This document shows positions 55,540 through 64,000 of a stretch of DNA of 64,000 nucleotides, piece by piece. Position 1 is the stretch's first letter; each line of letters opens with the position of its first letter. The notes under the pieces are model-generated. The model saw nothing but the letters and a program-made list of their open reading frames with translations. It was not told the DNA's origin and did no database searches. The position numbers and the translations under genes were made by a program. Source of the DNA: Mesaphorura yosii. Taxonomy: Eukaryota > Arthropoda > Collembola > Poduromorpha > Tullbergiidae. Location: positions 1 through 64,000 of the forward strand of contig WIXG01000359.1 in the NCBI GenBank assembly GCA_009869945.1, in the 5' to 3' direction.

Positions 55540-57012
55540 TTAACTTTGCAAATTTTCAGGAATGCGAGCTTCGGCTTCTGATTTTGTTGTAGTAGGAGCA
55601 GGCTCGGGCTGCGGCTCTTCGGTCAGGACTCGGACCTGCGCCAGTCTCCGACAGCCACCAGGCCGAATCTTCCGCCCTTCCTTCCCCAGCGGGCGTACCG
55701 CCGTCCCCTTCTCATGAGCCGCTAAGTGCTGCTTGAGATGCGAAGGTTTCTTGAATCTTAGTGGGCAAATAACGCAGGGGTACGGCCGAACTCCTTCGTG
55801 CACCTCGCGAATGTGACCAAGCAAGGTTTTTGAGCATCCGAGCAGATTGCCACATATGGGACACTGATACTGCTTGCCAAGATGGCGGTTGGTATGCTCC
55901 CGATACGCGCAGCGATGTCTGAATGCAGCAGGGCAGTACCGACATTGAAATGGCTTGACTCCAGTGTGTAGCCTTTCATGCTCCTTCAGCGCTTGCATCC
56001 GCAGGAAAGTCTTGCCGCACGTCGCACACACGAAGGATGGAGGATTCGGAGAATGGTGATCTCGCAGGTGATTCGTTAGTCCACCTTTCCATGCGAATAC
56101 TTTCTCGCAGTGAGGGCAATGGTGCGGATCCCCTTTCTTTGGCGGCTTCTTCGGCTTAGGAATCTTGGTCAACGCCTCCTTGAGCTTCAACTCCCGCGTT
56201 GCATGCGCTTTCAAGTGTACATTCAGATGCGACTTCTTGAAGCATCGTTTGGGGCAGATGTGGCAGGCGTGTGCTCTGATTCGGTCGTGCACTTGAGTGA
56301 TGTGGGCACGGACTGTGCCTGCGTCACAGAAAAACTTTCCACAAATGTGGCATCTTGGATCAGAATTCATTTTCTTGGTGCGCCTGACCTTCGTCTTGGA
56401 TCGGTGTGCTTTGCGTTTGAAAGTTCCGAAAGTTGATTCAATCGTTGTCGTTGGAGTCTCGTCTTCTTTCGCGCCAACTTCTTCCACATCTTGTTGGTCC
56501 TCTTCGGTGAAGTCCTGCTCAACTTTGATATCAATATCAGGGTTTAGGAATGCGTCCGATGTAGTCGACGTTGGAGATAGCGGAGGTTGATAAAGTGGGT
56601 CCTCCTCTGGTAGATCGACGTCACCGTCTCCAGCCGCAGGACCGACGAATTCCGCTTCGTCTTCGTCTTGATCTTCAGAGGATTCAGGGCCAGGGAACTC
56701 AGAGACTGCCTGATCTTCCTGTGACGGTTCTCCTTCTGATTCCGCTTGGGCTCCAGAGTCGAGAAAGTTGAGATCCAATCCTGATAGGATCTGTACGAAT
56801 TCCTTAGTTTCCCAAACTTCTGGCAAAGTCTTCTTCAGCCAGGCCAGAAGACGTGACAAATAGCCTTCCAGGTGAGCAATTCTTTGGACATTTTTTTCTT
56901 CTTTACGATCAGAAGGGTTGGACTTGCTTCTTGAAGTGCTGCTGCTTATCGACGAGGCAGTGGAGGTTCGCGCCTGGTTACTTTTAGCAGTGCTGCTCCG
57001 GGTGCGTGCCAT
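55540..57012 (-). CDS. C2H2 zinc-finger protein with seven fingers
   Basis: A single coding exon of 490 residues. The start at 57012 (MARTRSSTAK) is the first ATG. The N-terminal half is Ser-rich, then acidic (about residues 95-215), with a short helical stretch (HLEGYLSRLLAWLKKTLPEV) that may dimerise. Seven C2H2 fingers follow from CHICGKFFCDAGTVRAHI; others include CPHCEKVFAWKGGLTNHL, CATCGKTFLRMQALKEH with the TGVKPFQC linker, and CVICPLRFKKPSHLKQHL. A basic stretch (KPKKPPKKGD) between fingers 2 and 3 may serve as nuclear signal. Probable nuclear DNA-binding factor; targets unknown. A donor at about 57136 suggests an upstream non-coding exon. Confidence 0.88.
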   Translation of the reverse strand: MARTRSSTAKSNQARTSTASSISSSTSRSKSNPSDRKEEKNVQRIAHLEGYLSRLLAWLKKTLPEVWETKEFVQILSGLDLNFLDSGAQAESEGEPSQEDQAVSEFPGPESSEDQDEDEAEFVGPAAGDGDVDLPEEDPLYQPPLSPTSTTSDAFLNPDIDIKVEQDFTEEDQQDVEEVGAKEDETPTTTIESTFGTFKRKAHRSKTKVRRTKKMNSDPRCHICGKFFCDAGTVRAHITQVHDRIRAHACHICPKRCFKKSHLNVHLKAHATRELKLKEALTKIPKPKKPPKKGDPHHCPHCEKVFAWKGGLTNHLRDHHSPNPPSFVCATCGKTFLRMQALKEHERLHTGVKPFQCRYCPAAFRHRCAYREHTNRHLGKQYQCPICGNLLGCSKTLLGHIREVHEGVRPYPCVICPLRFKKPSHLKQHLAAHEKGTAVRPLGKEGRKIRPGGCRRLAQVRVLTEEPQPEPAPTTTKSEAEARIPENLQS

Positions 57013-57872
57013 TTCGTGGGGGTTCGCCCCAGACTCTGCTTGAATTAACGATTCAAATGTTCTGAATTCTGTCAATCTTTATCAATCGGTTCATGAATTC
57101 GGATTAGTAGTTTCGGATGGCAAAATACTTGGGACTTACGTTTTGATTGCCTTCACGCAGCAGCGCGATAAGAGATGATCACTAATTCTAATTTTCTAAT
57201 TCGCCGATAAGTTTGACCAAAGTTCAAAAACCAACACTCCAGGGAGTGAAAGAATAAATAAGAATATTAGGTTTTTCATTTCCATTTCCAATTTCTAAAC
57301 TCCTGTCGCCTGTTACGAAGAATGAAATTGAAAATTAGCAAATCCCACTTTTCATTTCCAGCGAGTGATTTCTTTGTTGCTGGTGGCTGTACTCCTGTCG
57401 TCTGCTTGGTCTGCTTCATTCCGTGCCGTTTCATCATTTCATAAATACGGGATGACAAAACAAAGTTGAACTGGCCTGTCAATGGTATTAGAGAATAGTG
57501 TTTTGCATTTCAAATTTAAAAAAAGTAAAATAACTTGTAAATCAAAATTACTGTCCTGAAATGGTAAAATAGTCAATGAATTCAGTTGAATACTCGACGA
57601 GGACGGTGTCGATTCTAGTTTCAATACCGAGATTCCAGATTTCATTCACCTTTCGTCCTTGAATTGAACAACAAACACGATGCATGCAAACTTCTCATCT
57701 GCTCCTTCTCGTCCTGTGCTTTGTGCCTTCTTTCGGGTCTCCTTGTATTATTGTGATGTGTGTGAATGTGAATCATGTTAACAAGTTTTCAATTATCCAG
57801 TCTTCAGTCGAGTGCTGATGTTGAGCGTGACGGAATGCGCAGGCACAGCCACAGCGAAAGTGCAGAACTAGG
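57013..57872. other. divergent intergenic region
   Basis: Upstream of the zinc-finger gene (-) and the TRPA-like gene (+). No gene or repeat was recognised. Confidence 0.4.
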
Positions 57873-60486
57873 ATGGGTTTTCCACTCCACGAAGCGATTC
57901 AGAATGGCGAACAGATTCCGGCTATCAAGCAGCTCTTGGTGCAAGGGCAAACAGGGCAAGACTTCGGGCGGCAGCCATTGGAGCCCGATGATCGAGGAGC
58001 CTCGCCGATTCACTGCCTCGCCGGTGCACGTAAGTTTTGCACGTAAACTGCGTAGGTCTTTAAACTTAAGGTCGTCTTGAGTCGTAACTCCAACTCGGTT
58101 ACCTGATTTGATTTGATTGACCACAGGCGCCTGCACGAAACGAGTCGAAGTTCTCAACCTTCTCCTTGAACACTACACGGCGCTCGGCCACACTCAATCA
58201 CAAGTCCTCCAAGTCCGGGACACACACGGGAACACAGCCTACCATCTCGCAGCCAAGTACAAGCGATATCAACTGATCAGCCTCCTCATCCAGCTAAATG
58301 CCGACCCTTTCGCTGAAAACAAGCTGCAGTGGCTGCCCATTCATTATGCGGCGAATGGTGAGTGGGTTCGGTTAACTTAAGTTGCTGATCTTGACCAATA
58401 GTACCATGACTTGAGGACTGTTTTTATTGAGTGAGTGGAAAGCTTATCAAAATGCTCACAAATATGATGGACCATTGCCCTGAGCTCTCCGGCAGGGTTT
58501 ACCCAGAATCTGTGCTCACTCCGGTGCAAGTCGCCGCCAAACACTGTGCTCTGGAGTCGCTCAAGAAGTTCCGAGAGAGAAAGTACAGCTTTAGGCCACA
58601 CGGCGGGCACTCGCTACTGAATCTCGTAATACTCTCGGATTCGGGGGACTCGGACGAGGCTGTTAAGTGTCTGGAATACTTACTGAGCATCGGAGTGTCC
58701 AGTCTCAAGCCAGAACGCGCTTCAAGCAAAAGTCCAAGTCCGAAGGAGCCGTCTGTGTCACCGTCTCCTATTCATCTCGCAGCCCAGAAGCGATTCCCAC
58801 GGATTCTGGAGTGCCTCCTCGAGAATCAGTGGAATGCGATCGAAGATCTGATGCTCCAAAGCCAAGCCCTTCCATCCCCGCTCCACCTTCTCGCACGCTC
58901 CGACAAGAAAAGCGCCGCGGAGTGCGCACAAATCCTCCTCGACCCGCACTACCACAAAGGCGGGCTTGAGAACGTGATTGAGTTCACGGAGCTCGTTGAC
59001 GCCAGTGGGCACACTGCACTTGACCTCTGCTGTGAGGAGGGGAACCGCAACACGCTGGTGGCGGAGGTTATTCTTTGCGCGACGTACGACCTCGACGCGG
59101 TCGCGGTGGAGAATGTGAAATGGATTCGTGGGCAGACAATCCACAAGATTTATGGAAGCATTCCGCTGGCTTTGGTGCCCGTACTGGATTTGTCGATGGA
59201 GCAGCAGGCGAGCAGGCAGGCTGAGCTCGACTCCGGCGAGGATCAAATCATGGACTACAGTCTTATCACTGGATTGGACGATGAGGGCCAAGACGAAGGC
59301 AAAGAGCGTGCTTCCCAAGACAAAGGCAAAGACGGTATCGGCGAAAGCCTTGAGTTCTGGACGGAGAGCAGCCACCTCCACCAAGTCATCGAGCAAGACA
59401 AGCACACACGGACAACGGTGCTCCGCCATCCGCTCGTGAAGCAGTACCTCACGGAGACCTGGAACCGATACAATTTCTTGTCGTATTTCTGTGCGGGCGT
59501 CCAAATTCTGATCCTTGGGAGCTACTTGCTCTTTGCGGCTTTTTGTAATTGCACGGCGACGGCAAGAGCCACGACGACGATAGACGGCGACCCGCATCCG
59601 CCAGGAAATCGAACAGGAACAGGAACCGAAGTGGATTTATCCTGCCGAGAAGAGACGCCCTGCGTCGTCAGCTCAATCATCGCCTCCGTAACAATCAGTT
59701 TGATGCTAGCGAAGGAAATCTTCCAACTCGTAACGGCACCCAAACTCCGTCAGTACTTCTCGAGCAAGTACAACATGGCTCAGCTGGCGTTTGGGATTCT
59801 GGGGTTATCCTCCGTTGTGCTCGTCATGGTGGGCATGGACACGCATGCAGTGCGAATTACTTCTGTGGTAAGCGTGAGTCTTTGGCCATTGCTGATCGAT
59901 TGGTCGGTTAATTAATTTAAACGTACGTGGTCACTTCTCTCATCTTCTTCGTCAGCTCGGCCTGCTCTCGGTCTGGTTCGTCGCCCTCCTCCAACTGCAG
60001 AACCTGCCCCCGTTTGGAATATACATCTCAATTTTTGGGCAAGTGAGTCGCAAGTCGCTCAAGATCCTCCTCATCTTTGGTCTGCCTACATTCTTCGTCT
60101 TTTCGCAAGTGTTCCGGCTCCTCATCCGCAAGAGCCAGAGCCCCTTCCATTCGTTGGGGCCAGTTGGGGTTGCGGTCAAGCTGCTTGTGCTCATGATTGG
60201 CGAACTGAGCTTCGACGAGACGTTTCAGCAGGACGAAGGCGCCGCCGAGCAGGAGATTGAATCCATTCTCGCCCTCCTCGTCTTCACGCTCTTTGCCTTC
60301 ATCGCCACAATCGTCATTCTGAACCTCCTGCTTGCCATCGCCGTAGATATCTCACAGGACGTGTACAGCAATGCCGAAGCAGAGTTGGCGAAATGTCAAC
60401 TGGAGCAAATATACTTGTGGGAGACACTCCACCCGAAACTTAAATCGTTTTGTGATCTGGCAGTGAAGAGATTGCGGATTGTGTAG
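57873..60486 (+). CDS. TRPA-like cation channel with ankyrin repeats
   Basis: Four exons (57873-58029, 58127-58357, 58432-59867, 59956-60486), 784 residues. It starts MGFPLHEAIQNGEQIPAIKQ, an ankyrin repeat with no earlier start in frame. Six or so repeats follow (DRGASPIHCLAGA, DTHGNTAYHLAAKYKRYQLI, QWLPIHYAANV, SPIHLAAQKRFPRILECLL, GHTALDLCCEEGN). The membrane part begins near residue 470 (TWNRYNFLSYFCAGVQILIL) and ends with the pore stretch KLLVLMIGELSFDETF and helix 6 TIVILNLLLAIAVDIS. The GELSF pore and the few ankyrins suit the short TRPA branch (painless, pyrexia) of arthropods. It is a plasma-membrane cation channel for heat or irritants. Charged insert near residues 345-400 (EGQDEGKERASQDKGKDG). 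Intact. Confidence 0.9.
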
Positions 60487-60689
60487 CTGCCATCGTCATC
60501 GCCATTGATGCAACAAGCAAATTAAGCACTTAATTCAAAAACGCATGCGTTTCTTGATGTTTTCGGCTTTTACGCCTAAGTTTCATATAAAATTAGAGAG
60601 CTTGACATGACATTTGGTAATTTAAGCAAGTTAGTTTTAAACTGCTACAAGTTTAAGTTCCTCCGTTTAAGCCCACCCGCCCACAATTA

Positions 60690-63572
60690 TTATATTCGTT
60701 GCAAAACGATCGCAGTTATGACTGACGCGAAAAACAGGAGCATGACGATGTTCAACGAGAACCAAAAACCAGCGATGGGCGACCCAATTTTGTAAGTGAA
60801 CAGGTTGATGGTAGAATTGAGAGCGTTGTACATCGGCTTACATTCACCAACGTTGAAATAAATTTCTTCGTACACAAAGTCTGCATAATCAGCAACGTAC
60901 TGCTCAAATTTTCTGCAAATTTCTGCTGGAGTCTCCCGAACCTGAATAAATGCGATAATAAAGCGCACACTTAAATAACTGCGATATAGATTAAGATTGG
61001 ACTTTGATATGATAACTCACCTTCGAAAGGTCGGGCGCAGCAGAGCCCAAAATATTGCCCAGTGATTCCAGTCCAGTCTTCAACTTGAGTAAATCTGTGG
61101 TACGCAATTTCCTCTGCCTGATTGTGGAATTGAGAACTGCCAGCTTGCTTTTCAATTTTCGGTTGCTGATTGCGTCGTTCGAACTGCTTCCGTCACCGTC
61201 ATTGCCATCAGCCAGTTCTTCCAGTGCAATTATGGCGAGCTCCATATTGACCGTCAAAGAAGCGGTTTGATTCTGGAATGTAATACAAGATGGTAAATTT
61301 AGCCTGGCATTTCATGCATTTCAATATTTCTCTGTGAATTTACTGTTTATGAATTTACCTGCGCCTGCTGGAGTCTGGTCGTGAAATTCGAGGTTTCAGC
61401 AGCAATTTCGTTTATTGCTTCAACAAAGGAAGCAGCAGAAGCGGAATTCGAATTCAGGAGTCGGCAAGAAGGTGGTCGGAGTACGTTAGTAAGCTCTTTG
61501 ATGCTTGCTACATCGAACACTTGATGCAGGTCGAAGGTCACGTACGCACTGCTTCCTTCTCGACAATTTCTGATAGGACGGAAACAAAAAATGGATATTG
61601 ATGAATTTGAGGCAATTTGGCCGACTGATGACCGCCTGACCGCTCAAGGATTATTTCCATACCTTGCAATGTGTCCGTAGGTGGGCAAATTGTACCCCGC
61701 TCTTGTCCCGATTTTAATTGTTCCAAGCAACGTGGGTGGCGCTGCATTCGTGCCGTTCTCGAGAGCTCTCAAGTTCGCCGGAACGACTTGTGTGACGACG
61801 CCAGATAGCAAGAAACAAGCCATCGTAAAAAGCCACAGCATTCCACCAAATATGAATATCAACATCAGGCCGCTGTTTAAAAAAGTAGACAGGTACAAGT
61901 TAGACAAGGCAGTGCTCTAATTGACGGGCGACGGGAACCGAATCCTCACCAGCCCAACGTGATCGAACGAGATTTGGTGACTGCACGATGTGATTTTCCA
62001 ACGAAACTCAGCACGGCACCGACGAAAAACAAAATCGTCACGAGCAAGAGGAATAGAACAATGACAAGAATTGAACTGTACCTGCAATCGTAATTATAAT
62101 TGTAATTAATAATTATTTAGACGGTTATTAAACGTAACAACTGTGGTGGATCGCACGAGCAAACTTACAATGGCGGGTTGACCTTATCGAATTCATTTTC
62201 AACTTTTGTCAGATCTTCCCTCGCTTCTTTAACAGCGTCGATGACTTCGTCGAGACTGTCCGTCAGGAGTTTAGCGTTCGCACGCAAGTTTTCTCCTTCT
62301 CGCCAAATATCCTCTCCGACGTCATTGATTATTATGAGTTGTTTCCCAGCCTCGTACAATTTAGGCAACGTCTCCATCGCGAATTCTTTGAGGCTCTTCG
62401 TGAGCACCGTGATTTGATTCAGTGTGAACGCCATTGTCGACAAATTCTGGGAGAAGGCACAAAACACGCATTGCCAATTGGCGAGGGCTGGGCACGGGAA
62501 AAGCTGTTATATTGTGGTAAAACCATTCTTTCTACCTTTGACAGTTCCTGCTCGCCTCCGGCACAAGATTTGTCTGCACATAACTCGGACAAGACTTCAA
62601 TCGTTAAGTTCAGGTTCCTTTCAATGTCCGGCTCTTCCAGTTGCTTCGAAAGGGCCGCGACTTGTTCGAACTGGAGAATATATGAATTCAAATCTCTTTG
62701 GTTTTGAGCACCTTCTGTTGAGTGATTCAAAGATTACTCAAATTATGGTTACAAAAACATTCTAGATCACTTAAATCAAGAATCATTTAGTTTTTCATCG
62801 CTTACCCAGGGTGCAATTCAATGCATAGCTGAAATTCAAGTAGCTGGTCACGAGAACTCCGTCGATTTGTCTCTGTGATGTTTGCAGATACGTTTCTGCA
62901 TCATTCAACGATAACTTCAAGTCACTTGTGATGCCATCAATTCCGTCACGTAATTGCTCGTTGAATGCGAAGAGAGAGCCCAAAAATGCACTGTAAAGAA
63001 GTAGAGTTGACTAAAGCCAAAGCCAGTGACAAAATAAATAGCCTGAAGCGGACTTACAGTGAAAAAATGATCCAGACAATCAGTGTCACTCCGCAGCAGA
63101 TTCGAATGCGCTTTTCTTTCCGTTCTTCATATCCAGAACTGCCAAAGTATCCGTCGTTGTAACGATCACTGGTGGCCTTTGACTTCCGGGAACAGCAACA
63201 CATGCCGCAGCACTTCACGAAGCACCAGCCAATTCCAATTATGGTAATCAAGGCGGCCAAAATGACTCCAATTACCGTGAACGCGAGTGGACCTCGATTA
63301 TTCCAAATCATGTCGTCCACGTCCACATTATCTTCGGTAAAGTCGAGGAGGTCTTCAGGATTGATGCGATAACCACGGTACTCTTCATGATCAGGGAAAA
63401 TCCAGCTCAGCGTTGCATTTGCTGCTTTGTGGAGACCTCCGAAGAGTGAGTACTTGAAGTACGGCTGCGATTCCCAGTTGATGTCTGTCAAGCTGGGCAC
63501 GTTGCCCGTGTAATTCACTGGCGTGTCACACATCGACATTGTCCAGACCACGCTCTCTTTCAATATTTTAAT
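60690..63572 (-). CDS. prominin-like pentaspan glycoprotein, 5' end outside the window
   Basis: Nine exons, in order 63058-63572, 62806-62990, 62536-62714, 62169-62446, 61950-62081, 61663-61872, 61359-61569, 61021-61272 and 60690-60941, give 737 residues with all phases matching. Membrane segments: FTVIGVILAALITIIGIGWC followed by a Cys cluster (CCGMCCCS), RIRICCGVTLIVWIIFS, LVIVLFLLLVTILFFVGAVL, MLIFIFGGMLWLF and the last FSLNIVMLLFFASVITAIV. Two large glycosylated loops lie between. The end CKPMYNALNSTINLF then YKIGSPIAGFWF matches prominin. Prominins mark membrane protrusions and shape photoreceptor rhabdomeres in arthropods. The first exon here starts in phase 0 without a start codon, so a signal-peptide exon is missing; a donor at 63976 suggests it begins beyond the right edge. 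Confidence 0.9.
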
Positions 63573-64000
63573 CTGAGGTCAGTAACTGCTAACGCCAACC
63601 ACAAAATTCGTAGTTTCCAAGCAACTGGTGGCAGATCCAGATTCCAGACCAGAACACGCCTTCCGAAATTCGCAAGTAGGTTAAATTATGGTGTGACGCA
63701 CTCACAGCAACTCTGCGATCTGTATTTAAGGGCAAACAAGCAATTTAATAATTCCGTGCATATCAAGTATGCCAATGTATGCGTTATGAAGCGATTAGAT
63801 AAGCAAGAGAGTACTTTTTATCTATGTACAATGTCGAAAGTCAAAATACATTATGCATTACATGATTTGATTATTTGTATTAGTCATTGATCGTAGTTAT
63901 ATTGGGAATGAGAGTCTGCAAATTATTTCTAATGGAGTCCAGATTTTGGACAGACGGACAATTGGAGTCTACTTACCAGTACCAGTCCCGTACTTACTAA
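63573..64000 (-). other. intron of the prominin gene and possible end of its first exon
   Basis: On the minus strand 63977-64000 would code LVSTGLVL before a strong GTAAGT donor, which fits the end of a signal peptide and the phase 0 needed by the next exon. The rest is intron-like. Confidence 0.35.

Noticed and set aside
1-64000. CRISPR arrays, bacterial operons, ribosome-binding sites or rRNA genes
   Set aside because: None seen; the window is plainly eukaryotic with spliced genes and poly(A) signals.

Overview
The window looks like nuclear DNA of a small non-insect arthropod, most probably a springtail (Collembola). Genes are split by short GT-AG introns (mostly 55-120 nt), many have one to three coding exons, and spacing is tight. 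Two things point to Collembola: an intermediate-filament gene with a complete rod but no lamin tail (cytoplasmic IFs are almost absent from arthropods except springtails), and a set of carbohydrate-active or microbe-like enzymes (AA15 LPMO, GH29, GH43, GT11, beta-carbonic anhydrase, a bacterial-type GNAT). A tardigrade is the main alternative. The assignment is inference; no rRNA or mitochondrial marker is present. I saw no retroviral, LTR or Polinton-like element.

Layout. 0-25 kb is a dense block: a gene cut by the left edge (-), an SDR dehydrogenase, an AA15 oxygenase, an alpha-L-fucosidase, a Golgi PAPS transporter, a GNAT acetyltransferase, an UNC-93-like membrane protein, mitochondrial malonyl-CoA:ACP transacylase and a membrane acid phosphatase (all +), then an intronless chemoreceptor-like gene (-), an NRDP1-like RING/coiled-coil protein (+), a tandem array of four tiny secreted cysteine-rich peptide genes (-), a GT11 fucosyltransferase and a membrane JmjC protein (+). 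25.2-33.1 kb and 35.9-39.1 kb are gene-poor, with one candidate exon and one 20-bp minisatellite. Between them lie an alpha-arrestin (-) and two adjacent genes with interrupted reading frames. 39-42.4 kb holds the IF gene, whose long first intron contains a second candidate first exon coding for a BED zinc finger in the matching splice phase. 44-46.8 kb has a pair of novel secreted proteins and a trypsin. 47-64 kb holds an ionotropic receptor (-), beta-carbonic anhydrase, MED11, relics of a zinc-finger gene and of a GMC oxidoreductase, a GH43 hydrolase (-), a seven-finger C2H2 protein (-), a TRPA-like channel (+) and a prominin (-) that runs off the right edge.

Functional themes: polysaccharide digestion (AA15, GH29, GH43, trypsin), glycan building and sulfation (GT11, PAPS transporter), sensing (chemoreceptor-like protein, ionotropic receptor, TRPA-like channel) and housekeeping (MCAT, MED11). 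The most interesting items are the four-gene cysteine-rich peptide array, the BED-finger/intermediate-filament alternative first exon, and the RING protein with a possible Tctex-like tail.
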